The translations under genes were made by a program, and so were the position numbers. This document shows, in pieces, positions 7,570 to 16,537 of a stretch of 64,000 nt of DNA. Below the pieces are notes generated by a model that saw only the letters and a list, made by a program, of their open reading frames with translations, had not been told where the DNA came from and made no database searches. Location: contig OZ243040.1 in assembly GCA_965211995.1 (NCBI GenBank), positions 372,001 through 436,000 on the forward strand, given 5' to 3'. Source of the DNA: CAYFZO01 sp965211995. GTDB taxonomy: Bacteria; Pseudomonadota; Gammaproteobacteria; Poriferisulfidales; Oxydemutatoraceae. Position 1 is the stretch's first letter, and every line of letters starts with the position of its first letter.

Positions 7570-9057
7570 ATGAATTACAAAGTCCTGTTCACGTGCGCCG
7601 TGCTCGTCTGCGCACCGCCCCTGTGGGCGTCGGAGCGAACCGCGAGCGAGCGCCTCGACCGTCTCGAAAGATTGATCGAGGGGTTGCAGGAGCAGTTGAT
7701 CAAGGCCCGCGAGGAGATCAGCCGCCTGGAAAACGACGGCGGCAAAGGCGTCGTCAGAACCGACGGCGAAGACATTACCGTCTCCACGAGCGGCGGCGGC
7801 CTCAAGCTCAAGTCCGACAACGGCAACAGTTTCAACCTGGGCGGACGGATCATGTTTGACTACGCCTTTTTTGACGACGTGTTCACCGACAACGGCGAAG
7901 AGCAATCCGAAGGCGAGTTTCGCCGCACCCGCCTGACCGCGAGCGGCTCGGTCAAGAAAGACTGGAAGTACAAGTTCACCGTGAACATAGACGACCAGGA
8001 CGAGAGCGCCGACGTGAACACCGCGTTCATCGAATACGCCGGTTTCAAGCCGTTGTCGCTCAAGATTGGCAAGTTCAAGGAGCCGTTCTCGCTGGAGCGT
8101 CTGACCAGTTCCAAGTGGGGTTCGACGATCGAGCGCAACATTTTGCTGGATTTCCTCGGCGGTAATCTCGGTGCCGGCCAGCCCGATCTCGGCGGCGTGC
8201 AGGTCGCGGGTTATCACGAGGGCCTGAACCACCTGAACTGGGCGCTCGGCGTGTTTGACGACGGCTCCGAAGACGAGGACGGCGACGACCACTACGCCGT
8301 GACCGGGCGTATCGCCGTCGCACCGCACTTCGGCGGCGGCCACTTTCTGCATCTCGGCGCCGCCTATTCAAAGCGCGACGTCGAAGGCTCGGTGCGGTAT
8401 CGCTCGCGGCTGGGCGTGCACACCGCGGACGGGGGCCGGCCGACTTTCGCCAACGCTTATATTGACGACGTGGATCAATTCGGTTTGGAAGCAGCCTATG
8501 TCAGAGGGCCGTTCTCGCTGCAGGGCGAGTATATGGACGTGTCGGCTGATGGTGATAACGCGGGCGTGGCCGCCTTGACGGCGGATGGTGCGGATGCCGA
8601 TGACAGACCGGACGGCATAGTCAGTGGTGCTTGCTACTCTGATGCGGATAGCGATAACGCCCTGGATCAGGGCGATGCATCCGTTGCCTGCGGCGACATT
8701 GATTTTGACGGCTACTACGTTCAGGCCGCTTATACGCTGACCGGCGAGCAGCGCGCATACAAGACCAACGGCGCTTATTTCGACAAACTCAAGCCGCACG
8801 GCGCGCTGGGCGCGTGGGAATTGGTCGCGCGTTATGAAGACGTGGAGGTCGTTGACGACAATGCCGGTGGTGTCGCCAACAACAGCCGCAGCGTGGACGC
8901 TGAAAAATGGATTCTCGGCGTCAACTGGTACGCGAATGCGAGCGTCAGATTCATGCTCAATTACATTGACGCGGAAGTTGACGGCGCACTCGCCCGGGGC
9001 GACGGCGATGACGACGACGGCAACGCGTGGTCGCTGCGTGCCCAGTACGTTTTCTGA
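7570..9057 (+). CDS. Outer-membrane porin, OprO/OprP (phosphate-selective) family
   Basis: 495 aa. The ATG at 7570 follows AGGAGAAATCTCA and gives a proper signal peptide (MNYKVLFTCAVLVCAPPLWA), so the in-frame ATG at 7486 is rejected. A short coiled coil (ERLDRLERLIEGLQEQL, ~28-50) precedes the barrel, as in Pseudomonas OprP/OprO. The barrel portion has NLGGRIMFDYAFFDD, RRTRLTASGSVKKDWKYKF and KIGKFKEPFSLERLTSS, typical of the family, and ends in an aromatic residue (QYVF) as beta-barrels do. Loop regions are Asp-rich, unlike the Lys-rich loops of classical OprP, so anion selectivity is uncertain. Divergence from pstS supports a phosphate role. Confidence 0.88.
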   Translation: MNYKVLFTCAVLVCAPPLWASERTASERLDRLERLIEGLQEQLIKAREEISRLENDGGKGVVRTDGEDITVSTSGGGLKLKSDNGNSFNLGGRIMFDYAFFDDVFTDNGEEQSEGEFRRTRLTASGSVKKDWKYKFTVNIDDQDESADVNTAFIEYAGFKPLSLKIGKFKEPFSLERLTSSKWGSTIERNILLDFLGGNLGAGQPDLGGVQVAGYHEGLNHLNWALGVFDDGSEDEDGDDHYAVTGRIAVAPHFGGGHFLHLGAAYSKRDVEGSVRYRSRLGVHTADGGRPTFANAYIDDVDQFGLEAAYVRGPFSLQGEYMDVSADGDNAGVAALTADGADADDRPDGIVSGACYSDADSDNALDQGDASVACGDIDFDGYYVQAAYTLTGEQRAYKTNGAYFDKLKPHGALGAWELVARYEDVEVVDDNAGGVANNSRSVDAEKWILGVNWYANASVRFMLNYIDAEVDGALARGDGDDDDGNAWSLRAQYVF

Positions 9058-9082
9058 GCGTTATCCCTTAACGCCGTTGCCG

Positions 9083-9108
9083 CGCCCGGCTGCGGCCGGG
9101 CGTTTTTT
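9083..9108 (+). terminator. Rho-independent terminator of the porin gene
   Basis: Stem CGCCCGGC / GCCGGGCG (9083-9090 with 9095-9102), a four-base loop, then TTTTTT. Confidence 0.9.
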
Positions 9109-9162
9109 CATGCGCCGTGGATGGATCTTATTTGCGCGCGCCGGCACGCACGGCGGAGCAAG

Positions 9163-9181
9163 ATAAAAGCCGGCGCCCGGC
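9163..9181 (-). terminator. Likely terminator of uvrA
   Basis: Minus-strand hairpin GCCGG/CCGGC (bases 9169-9181) followed by TTTTAT, two bases past the uvrA stop codon. Confidence 0.55.
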
Positions 9182-9182
9182 G

Positions 9183-12029
9183 TCATCCGAGCACCGCTTT
9201 CAGATGGCGGCCGGTATAAGAGCGCCGGCACGCGACGATCTCCTCCGGCGTGCCGGCGGCGATGACTTCGCCGCCTTTGTCACCGCCTTCGGGGCCGAGG
9301 TCTATGATCCAGTCGGCGGTTTTGATCACGTCGAGGTGGTGCTCGATGACGATCACGGTGTTGCCGCCGTCGCGCAGGCGGTGCAGGACTTTCAGCAACT
9401 GCTCGACGTCGTGAAAGTGCAGGCCGGTGGTCGGTTCGTCGAGCAGGTACAGCGTTTTGCCGGTGCCGCGCTTCGACAGTTCGCGCGACAGTTTCACGCG
9501 CTGGGCTTCGCCGCCCGACAGGGTCGTCGCGTTCTGCCCCAGCGCGACGTAGCCGAGGCCGACGTCCATCAGCGTTTGCAGTTTGCGCTTGATGACCGGG
9601 ATCGCGCCGAAGAATCCGAGCGCCTGCTCGACGGTCATCTCCAGCACCTCGTTGACGTTCTTGCCCTTGTAGAGGACGTCGAGCGTCTCGCGGTTATAGC
9701 GTTTTCCGGCGCACACGTCGCAGGTCACGTAGATGTCGGGCAGGAAGTGCATTTCGACTTTGGTGACGCCGTCGCCGCGGCACGCTTCGCAGCGCCCGCC
9801 CCTGACGTTGAAACTGAAGCGTCCGGGCGTATAGCCGCGCGCGCGCGCCTCGGGCACCCATGAGAACAACTCCCTGATCGGCGTGAACAGGCCGGTGTAG
9901 GTCGCGGGGTTCGAGCGCGGCGTGCGCCCGATCGGTGCCTGGTTGATGTCTATGATCTTGTCGATCTGCTCGAGGCCCTTGACCTCGCGGCACGGCGCGG
10001 GGGTGTCGCCGCTCTTGTGCAGTTTTTTTGCGATGCTTTTGTACAGCGTTTCCTTCACCAGGGTGGATTTGCCCGACCCCGACACGCCGGTGACCGCGAT
10101 GAACAGCCCGAGGGGGATTTCCACGTCGATGTTCTTGAGGTTGTTGCCGGTCAGGCCGAACGCGCGCAGGCGCCGGCGCGCACCCGGCGGCGTGCGTCCG
10201 GCGGGCACTTCGATGCGGCGCTTGCCCGACAGGTACTGGCCGGTCAGCGACGCGGCGTTTTTCCGGATCTGCATGGGCGTGCCCTGGGCGACGATGCGCC
10301 CGCCGTGCTTGCCGGCGCCGGGGCCGATGTCAATAACGTGGTCGGCGCTGCGGATTGCTTCCTCGTCGTGCTCGACGACGATGACGCTGTTGCCGAGATC
10401 GCGCAGCCGGGTCAGCGTCGCGAGCAGGCGCTTGTTGTCGCGCTGGTGCAGGCCGATGGAAGGCTCGTCGAGGATATACATGACGCCGACCAGCCCCGAT
10501 CCGATCTGGCTCGCGAGGCGGATGCGCTGGGCTTCGCCGCCCGACAAGGTCTCGGCGCTGCGGTCCATGCTCAGGTAGCCGAGCCCGACGTCCGCCAGGA
10601 ATCTCAGGCGCTCGCGGATCTCGGCGACGATCTTTTCCGAGATCTTCGCCTTGCGTCCGGGGAGTTTCATGCGCTCGAAGAACGCCAGCGCCTTCTCGAT
10701 CGTGAGCGCGGTGATCTCGGGCAGGGGGACGCCGGCGACGAACACGCATCTCGCGGTTTTGTTAAGGCGCGTGCCGTCGCAGCCGGAGCACGGGCTGACG
10801 GTCATGTAGCGCGCGAGTTCCTCGCGCACCGCGTCGGATTCGGTTTCGCGGTAGCGGCGCTCCATCACCGGAATGACGCCGCCGAAACGATAGCGCGCGA
10901 CGCCTCTTCGACCGCGGTTGCGGTAGGTGAACGCGACGGTCTCGTCGCCGCTGCCGTACAGGACGATGCGGCGGAGTTTTTTGGGCAGCGACGAGAACGG
11001 CGCCTCGACGTCGAAGCCGTAGTGCTTCGCGAGCGACGCGAGCCTGCGAAAGTTGTAGCGGCTGCCCCGGTCCCAGCCGCGGATTGCGCCCGCGGCGAGG
11101 CTCAGCGACGGGTCGGCGACGATCTTGTCTTCGTCGAAGTGGCGCACGACGCCGAGGCCGCCGCAGTCGGGGCAGGCGCCGACCGGATTGTTGAACGAGA
11201 ACAGGCGCGGCTCCAATTCGCTCAGGCTGTAGCCGCAGTGAGGACACGCGAACGACGACGAGAAGACGGTTTCTCCGTGCGCCCGCCCGCGCGCGGCTTG
11301 GTTGGCGCCGGCGTTGGCGAGCGGTGCGATCGCGACGACTCCGCCGGCGAGGTCGAGCGCGGTTTCGAGCGATTCCGCGAGGCGGGTTTCGATGCCGCCG
11401 CGCAGTTTGATCCGGTCAACGATGACTTCGATCGTGTGCTTTTTTCTGAGGTCGAGTTTCGGCGGCGCGTCAAGTTCAAATACCTCGCCGTTGATGCGCA
11501 CGCGCAAAAAACCTTGCACCTTGAGGTTCTTCAGCAACTGCACGTATTCGCCCTTGCGGTTGCGCACCACCGGCGCGAGCAGCATCAGCCGCGTGTCTTG
11601 CGGCAGCGCGGTGATCTCGTCCACGATTTGACTGACGGTTTGCGCTTCGAGGTTTTCGCCGTGCGTCGGGCAGCGCGGGGTGCCGACGCGCGCGAACAGC
11701 AGCCTCAGGTAATCGTAGATCTCGGTGATCGTGCCGACGGTCGAGCGCGGGTTGTGCGAGGTGGACTTCTGCTCGATCGAGATCGCCGGGGACAGCCCCT
11801 CGATCTGGTCAACGTCGGGTTTTTCGAGGCGCGACAGGAATTGCCGCGCGTAAGCGGACAGCGACTCGATGTAGCGCCGCTGCCCTTCGGCGAAGATCGT
11901 GTCGAAAGCGAGCGAGGACTTCCCGGAGCCCGACAGGCCGGTGATGACCACCAGTTTGTTGCGCGGGAATTCGAGATCGATGTTCTGCAGGTTGTGGGTG
12001 CGGGCGCCTTTGATGGAGATCTTTTTCAT
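9183..12029 (-). CDS. uvrA: Excinuclease ABC subunit A
   Basis: 948 aa, full length. UvrA dimers scan DNA for damage and load UvrB in nucleotide excision repair. Two ABC ATPase modules are present, each with a Walker A (GLSGSGKSSLAFD near residue 31; GVSGSGKSTLVKE near 640) and an LSGGEAQR signature. A zinc module has CPHCG...CPDCGG (~262-290) and a second zinc finger has CEACRGDG...CDVCAGKRYN (~735-765). Next to an MFS gene and ssb on the opposite strand, as in Pseudomonas. No LexA box (CTGT-N8-ACAG) is visible upstream, so SOS control is not supported here. Confidence 0.98.
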   Translation of the reverse strand: MKKISIKGARTHNLQNIDLEFPRNKLVVITGLSGSGKSSLAFDTIFAEGQRRYIESLSAYARQFLSRLEKPDVDQIEGLSPAISIEQKSTSHNPRSTVGTITEIYDYLRLLFARVGTPRCPTHGENLEAQTVSQIVDEITALPQDTRLMLLAPVVRNRKGEYVQLLKNLKVQGFLRVRINGEVFELDAPPKLDLRKKHTIEVIVDRIKLRGGIETRLAESLETALDLAGGVVAIAPLANAGANQAARGRAHGETVFSSSFACPHCGYSLSELEPRLFSFNNPVGACPDCGGLGVVRHFDEDKIVADPSLSLAAGAIRGWDRGSRYNFRRLASLAKHYGFDVEAPFSSLPKKLRRIVLYGSGDETVAFTYRNRGRRGVARYRFGGVIPVMERRYRETESDAVREELARYMTVSPCSGCDGTRLNKTARCVFVAGVPLPEITALTIEKALAFFERMKLPGRKAKISEKIVAEIRERLRFLADVGLGYLSMDRSAETLSGGEAQRIRLASQIGSGLVGVMYILDEPSIGLHQRDNKRLLATLTRLRDLGNSVIVVEHDEEAIRSADHVIDIGPGAGKHGGRIVAQGTPMQIRKNAASLTGQYLSGKRRIEVPAGRTPPGARRRLRAFGLTGNNLKNIDVEIPLGLFIAVTGVSGSGKSTLVKETLYKSIAKKLHKSGDTPAPCREVKGLEQIDKIIDINQAPIGRTPRSNPATYTGLFTPIRELFSWVPEARARGYTPGRFSFNVRGGRCEACRGDGVTKVEMHFLPDIYVTCDVCAGKRYNRETLDVLYKGKNVNEVLEMTVEQALGFFGAIPVIKRKLQTLMDVGLGYVALGQNATTLSGGEAQRVKLSRELSKRGTGKTLYLLDEPTTGLHFHDVEQLLKVLHRLRDGGNTVIVIEHHLDVIKTADWIIDLGPEGGDKGGEVIAAGTPEEIVACRRSYTGRHLKAVLG

Positions 12030-12198
12030 ATCGCTTCAGCCGCAGGCGAACTTGAGGGCAAACGGCACAGTATAGCCTTTCCGCCCGCAGCGGAGAGTGT
12101 CCGCAAGGGTCTTCGCGAATGACGCGGACTGACGCAGGTTCAAGATGACGTCGGCGGCGCAGTGTGTTATGACCGGGTTCGCCGTGCACCGCCGTCGC

Positions 12199-12440
12199 CG
12201 CGCCGACCTGCGTCATCCGGCGGATTTGCGCGGTGCTGAGTTACGGGGTCGCCGTCGCTGCGCCGATAACGGCCGGGTGCCGGCGGTCTCTTCTCTTCCT
12301 ATCCGCGCCGACCTGCGTCATCCGGCGGATTTGCGCGGTGCTGAGTTGCGGGGTCGCCGTCGCTGCGCCGATAACGGCCTGATTCCGGCGGTTTCTTAAT
12401 CTTTCCGTCCGCGCCGAACAGCGTTATCTGCGGATTTATT
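12199..12440 (+). repeat. 105-106 bp direct repeat, about 2.3 copies
   Basis: CGCCGACCTGCGTCATCCGG recurs at 12201 and 12306, with a degraded third start at 12412. The units are nearly identical through GCGCCGATAACGGCC. It occupies the divergent interval 12030-12466 between uvrA and the MFS gene, where no gene is seen. Confidence 0.85.
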
Positions 12441-12466
12441 TCAGTGACGATGTAATATCCCCCTCC

Positions 12467-13672
12467 ATGTCACCGACGAATTCCGATCTGAGCCGCGCCG
12501 AACGGCGGGTCGCCGTGGTCGCGGGCGGCATCTATATGGCGCGGATGCTCGGCCTGTTCATGGCGCTGCCGGTGCTCGCGCTCGCCGACGACCATTTCGC
12601 CGGGGCGACGCCGGTGCTGATCGGCCTTGCGCTCGGCATCTACGGCCTGCCCCAGGCGTTGCTGCAGATTCCGTTCGGCGTCTTGTCGGACGTGGTCGGC
12701 AGGAAGCCGGTCATCGTCGGCGGGCTTTCGATCTTCGTGCTGGGCAGCGTGGTCGCGGCGGCGGCTGATACGATCGTCGGCGTCATCGTCGGGCGCGCGC
12801 TGCAGGGCGCGGGTGCGATCGCCGCGGTGATGATGGCGCTTGCGGCCGACCTCACGCGCGAGCAGCGGCGCTCGCGGATCCTCGCGTTTATCGGCATGGG
12901 CATCGGCGCGGCTTTCATGCTCGGGCTGATCCTCGGGCCGTTGCTTCAGGCCGCGTTCGGCCTGCGCGGGATCTTTGTCGCGAGCGCCGCGCTCGGCGTG
13001 TTTGCGATCGTGCTGACCGTGACCGCGCTGCCGACGCCGCCGCGACCGCCGCGGCGTGGCGGCGGGGAAATTTTTTCGAGGATCGGCGAGGCGCTGCGCA
13101 ACGGTGAGTTGCTGCGTCTGGACGCGGGCGTGTTTTTCCTGCACTTGATCCTGACCGCGAACTTTCTGCTGTTGCCGCCGCTGCTGCAAAGGCAACTCGG
13201 CTTGGGGCCCGCGTTGCACTGGCTGTTTTACACGCCGGTGCTGCTCGTGTCTTTCGCGCTGATTCTGCCGCTGTTGAAACACGCCGAAAAAGCGCACCGG
13301 GTCAAGGAATTCTTCCTGGCCGCGGTGGTTTTGCTCGGCGCCGGGCAGTTGTTCGCTTTTTTCTCGGCGGTGACGCTGACGACGGCGGTAATCGTGATGC
13401 TGGCGTTTTTCGTCGCTTTCAATTATTTAGAGGCCAGCCTGCCGGCGCTGGTCAGCCGCTCTTGCGCGGCCGACGCCAAAGGCGCCGCGATGGGGGTGTT
13501 TGCGAACGGGCAGTTTTTGGGCGCTTTCGTCGGCGGCTCGCTGGCAGGGTGGGCGGCGATGGCGTGGGGTGCCGACGCCGTGTACCTGATGAACGCGGGC
13601 GTCGCCGCCGCTTGGCTGCTGTTTGCGGCCGGTATGCGGCCGCCGCGTCAAACCGGCGATGAGCACGGTTAA
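12467..13672 (+). CDS. Major facilitator superfamily exporter
   Basis: 401 aa with about twelve hydrophobic helices. The loop 2-3 signature GVLSDVVGRKPVIVGG (~67-82) is the MFS motif A, and a motif C-like LILGPLLQ follows in helix 5. It resembles the drug-proton antiporter group (YajR-like, but without the C-terminal soluble domain). The position between divergent uvrA and ssb is conserved in Pseudomonas and relatives. The substrate is unknown. The ATG at 12467 places a short basic N-terminus before helix 1. Confidence 0.88.
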   Translation: MSPTNSDLSRAERRVAVVAGGIYMARMLGLFMALPVLALADDHFAGATPVLIGLALGIYGLPQALLQIPFGVLSDVVGRKPVIVGGLSIFVLGSVVAAAADTIVGVIVGRALQGAGAIAAVMMALAADLTREQRRSRILAFIGMGIGAAFMLGLILGPLLQAAFGLRGIFVASAALGVFAIVLTVTALPTPPRPPRRGGGEIFSRIGEALRNGELLRLDAGVFFLHLILTANFLLLPPLLQRQLGLGPALHWLFYTPVLLVSFALILPLLKHAEKAHRVKEFFLAAVVLLGAGQLFAFFSAVTLTTAVIVMLAFFVAFNYLEASLPALVSRSCAADAKGAAMGVFANGQFLGAFVGGSLAGWAAMAWGADAVYLMNAGVAAAWLLFAAGMRPPRQTGDEHG

Positions 13673-13837
13673 AGGCCGGGACGCGGGCGGCGGGTCCGGG
13701 CTTGCCTGCGCCGTCCGTTTCGTTCGTTCCGAAATAGCGACCGTTCGCCGGTTTGGTGGCCGGGCGTGCCGGTTCACGCGCTTTCAAATTAAGGTATCAT
13801 TGACACAAGTTTTTCTGCTTAAGCCTCATAACACAAC

Positions 13838-13844
13838 AGGAGGG
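13838..13844 (+). promoter_or_regulatory. Strong Shine-Dalgarno of ssb
   Basis: AGGAGGG, seven bases before the ATG at 13852. A TTGACA lies at 13800-13805, but no well-spaced -10 element follows. Confidence 0.7.
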
Positions 13845-13851
13845 ATTCCGA

Positions 13852-14430
13852 ATGGCGAGAGGAGTTAATAAAGCGATACTGATCGGGAACCTGGGTCAGG
13901 ATCCGGAAGTCCGTTACACGCCGAGCGGAGCTGCGGTATGCAACGTGCCGCTGGCGACGACGGAGAGTTGGAAAGACCGCGAAAGCGGTGAAAGACGCGA
14001 AAAAACGGAATGGCATCGCCTGGTGTTCTTTGGCCGCCTTGCCGAGATTACATCTGAATATATGCGCAAAGGCTCGCAAGCCTACGTGGAAGGCCGTTTG
14101 CAGACCCGCAAATGGCAGGATCAGAGCGGCAACGACCGCTACACCACCGAAGTGGTCGTCTCGGAAATGCACATTCTCGGAAACCGCAGCGACAATACCG
14201 CCCGCTACGATAACCAGCAGCCGGCCGGCAGGGGTGAATCCAAGCCCACGGCGGGCGGGAGCCGGTTTGGAGGCGGGGCCAGAGCCGGAGCCGGAGCCAG
14301 AGTGGGCGCCGGAGCCGGGGCTGGAACCGGAGCCGGAGCTGGAACCGGAGCCGGGGCTGGAACCGGAGCCGGAGCTGGAACCGGAGCCGGGTCGGGCGGC
14401 GACGATTTCGACGACGACATTCCGTTTTAA
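13852..14430 (+). CDS. ssb: Single-stranded DNA-binding protein with a repeat-expanded linker
   Basis: 192 aa. The N-terminal OB fold (residues 1-~115) has NKAILIGNLGQDPEVRYTPSG and TEWHRLVFFGRLAEI; the C-terminal tip DDDIPF is the partner-protein docking peptide. It coats single-stranded DNA in replication, recombination and repair. The linker (~135-185) is built of GAGAGT-type hexapeptides from an 18-bp DNA repeat (14275-14395), more regular than the usual Gly/Gln/Pro linker. The fold and tip are intact, so function should be kept. Gene order uvrA-MFS-ssb is conserved. Confidence 0.97.
   Translation: MARGVNKAILIGNLGQDPEVRYTPSGAAVCNVPLATTESWKDRESGERREKTEWHRLVFFGRLAEITSEYMRKGSQAYVEGRLQTRKWQDQSGNDRYTTEVVVSEMHILGNRSDNTARYDNQQPAGRGESKPTAGGSRFGGGARAGAGARVGAGAGAGTGAGAGTGAGAGTGAGAGTGAGSGGDDFDDDIPF
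14275..14395 (+). repeat. 18-bp coding tandem repeat in the ssb linker
   Basis: Units GGAGCCGGAGCTGGAACC / GGAGCCGGGGCTGGAACC alternate at least four times, flanked by diverged Gly-Ala copies. Alternation of A and G at one position suggests expansion of a two-unit block. Confidence 0.9.
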
Positions 14431-14520
14431 TCACACGGCGGCGGTTGTGCGGTGCTGTTTGCAACAGGGTCGCGCACTTCGCTTTCAATTTTTCCGCCCG
14501 GCCTGGATGAGGGCTTTATC

Positions 14521-15504
14521 GTGAAGGTTCTGGTGACGGGCGGCGCCGGCTACATCGGCAGTCACACCGCGCAGAAGTTGCGCGACGCGGGTTGCGCAGT
14601 GGTCATTTACGACAACTTGTCCAACGGCTTCAGGCGCGCCGCGCTGGGCGGCGAATTGATCGTCGCCGATCTCGCGGACGAGCAAGCCTTGTCGCGCGCG
14701 TTCGACGACCACGGTTTCGATGCGGTCGTGCACTTCGCCGCGTTCATATACTCCGACGAGTCGGTTGCCCGTCCGCTCGCGTACTACCGCAACAACGTCG
14801 GCGGCTTGCTGCACGTGCTGCGCGAGTGCCGGCGCTGCGGCGTCGCGCATTTCGTGTTTTCCTCAAGCGCGATGGTCTATGCGCCGACTGCGGCGGCGAC
14901 TGCGGAGGACGCGCCCGTGCACCCCGCCAACCCCTACGGCTGGTCGAAGATGATGGGCGAGCGGATCTTGCTCGACGAGCAGCGCGCCGGCGGCATGAAC
15001 TGCGCGGTGCTGCGCTACTACACCGCCGCGGGCGCGGATCCGCACGGGCGGCTCGGGCCGTCGGGGCCGGCGCGGCATCTGATCAAGGTCGCGGTGCAGG
15101 CCGCCGTCGGCGTGATTGACGGCGTGACGATTTACGGCGCCGACTACGACACGCCCGACGGCACTTGTGTACGCGACTACATTCACGTGGACGACCTGGC
15201 GCAGATCCATGCCGCGGCGCTCGCACGCCTCGCCGAGCGGGACGCGCCGCTGCTGCTGAATTGCGGTTATGGACGCGGCTACAGCGTCAGGGAGATCGTC
15301 GCCGCGGTCAAGCGCGTGACGGGCGCGGACTTTCCGGTGCATGAGGGGCCGCGCCGCGCCGGCGACGTGCCGTTGCTGGTGGCCGACAACCGGCGTCTGC
15401 GTGCGGCGCTCGACTGGCGTTCTTCCCATGACGACATTGACGCCATTGTGCGCACCGCCTGGGAATGGGAGAAGAAACTGCAAGGCGGGCATCCGCCCGC
15501 TTGA
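14521..15504 (+). CDS. galE: UDP-glucose 4-epimerase
   Basis: 327 aa from the GTG at 14521, which puts MKVLVTGGAGYIGSH at the N-terminus with GAGG eight bases upstream; the ATG at 14452 adds 23 non-homologous residues. Extended SDR family with a Rossmann NAD motif GGAGYIGS (7-14), SSSAMVY and the catalytic YGWSK pair. It interconverts UDP-glucose and UDP-galactose, feeding surface polysaccharide made by the following genes. It matches GalE better than other epimerases through VRDYIHVDDLA and the CVRDY region. Start of a four-gene sugar cluster. Confidence 0.9.
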   Translation: MKVLVTGGAGYIGSHTAQKLRDAGCAVVIYDNLSNGFRRAALGGELIVADLADEQALSRAFDDHGFDAVVHFAAFIYSDESVARPLAYYRNNVGGLLHVLRECRRCGVAHFVFSSSAMVYAPTAAATAEDAPVHPANPYGWSKMMGERILLDEQRAGGMNCAVLRYYTAAGADPHGRLGPSGPARHLIKVAVQAAVGVIDGVTIYGADYDTPDGTCVRDYIHVDDLAQIHAAALARLAERDAPLLLNCGYGRGYSVREIVAAVKRVTGADFPVHEGPRRAGDVPLLVADNRRLRAALDWRSSHDDIDAIVRTAWEWEKKLQGGHPPA

Positions 15505-15523
15505 TCGGCGCCGCGGTGGCAAC

Positions 15524-16480
15524 GTGCCCGTTGTGACGGTCACCGGCGCCGGCGGCTTCATCGGCGGCGCGTTGGTGCGGACGCTGGCGGACGGCGGTCA
15601 CCGCGTGCGCGCCGTGGCGCGCCGCCCGCCCGCGGCGCGTCTGCCGGGGGTCGAATACTTTGAGTGCCGCGACGTCGCCGACCTGCGCGGGTGGGAAGCC
15701 GCGCTCGACGGCGCCGATGCGGTTGTGCACCTCGTCGCGCGCGTCCACGTGATGAACGAGCGGGCGTCCGACGCGCCGGAATACCACCGCGTCAACGTCG
15801 CGGGCAGCGCCGCGCTCGCACGCGCCTGTGCCGAGCGCGCGGTCGGGCGCCTGGTGTACCTCAGCACGATCAAGGTCAACGGCGAAACCACCGGCGCACG
15901 CGCGTTCACCGCGGACGATGCGCCGTCGCCGACGCACGAACCGTACGCCCGCAGCAAGCGCGAAACCGAAGCGGCGCTGTTCGAGGTCGGGCGCGAGACC
16001 GGACTCGATGTGACGGTGATCAGGCCGCCGCTGGTGTACGGGCCTGGCGTCAAAGGTAATTTTCTTTCGCTGATGCGCGCGGTTTCCAGGCAGCGGCCGC
16101 TGCCGTTCGCCTCGATCTCCAACGCGCGCAGCCTGGTCGGCGTCTTCAATTTGTGCGACTTGATCAACGTCTGCCTCGTTCATCCGGCGGCGGCGGGGGA
16201 GGTGTTTCTGGTTTGTGACGGCGAAGACGTATCGACGCCGGAACTGATCCGCCGGCTCGCCGCGGCGATGCGGCGCAAGGCGCGGCTGGTGCCGTGTCCG
16301 GTCGCGTTGCTGCGTTTTGCGGGCGCGGTGCTCGGGCGCGGTGATAAAATCATGCGTTTATGCGGAGACCTGCGCGTGGATATGAGCAAAACCCGGCGGC
16401 GGCTGGGCTGGGAGCCGCCGTTGACGCTTGACCGGGGCCTCGCGCGCACGGTCGAGGCTTATTCAGGGACTTTTATTTAA
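15524..16480 (+). CDS. NAD-dependent epimerase/dehydratase, WbpV/WbnF-like
   Basis: 318 aa from the GTG at 15524 (or 15533). It begins VTVTGAGGFIGGALVRTL, the Rossmann dinucleotide site of extended SDRs. STIKVNGE, the catalytic pair in EPYARSKRETE, and VIRPPLVYGPGVKGNF are typical of the UDP-N-acetylhexosamine epimerase group found before WbpL/WbpM in O-antigen clusters. It likely supplies the sugar used for the first step of a surface glycan. The substrate cannot be fixed from sequence. Twenty bases separate it from galE. Confidence 0.82.
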   Translation: MPVVTVTGAGGFIGGALVRTLADGGHRVRAVARRPPAARLPGVEYFECRDVADLRGWEAALDGADAVVHLVARVHVMNERASDAPEYHRVNVAGSAALARACAERAVGRLVYLSTIKVNGETTGARAFTADDAPSPTHEPYARSKRETEAALFEVGRETGLDVTVIRPPLVYGPGVKGNFLSLMRAVSRQRPLPFASISNARSLVGVFNLCDLINVCLVHPAAAGEVFLVCDGEDVSTPELIRRLAAAMRRKARLVPCPVALLRFAGAVLGRGDKIMRLCGDLRVDMSKTRRRLGWEPPLTLDRGLARTVEAYSGTFI

Positions 16481-16537
16481 GGGCGCCGCGCAAGGGGGCG
16501 CTCGTGTTGCAGGCCCCGCGGCGCCGATGCCATCGCC

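Noticed and set aside
10017..12122. 701-codon plus-strand ORF antisense to uvrA
   Set aside because: UvrA is unmistakable on the other strand; the antisense product has no family features.
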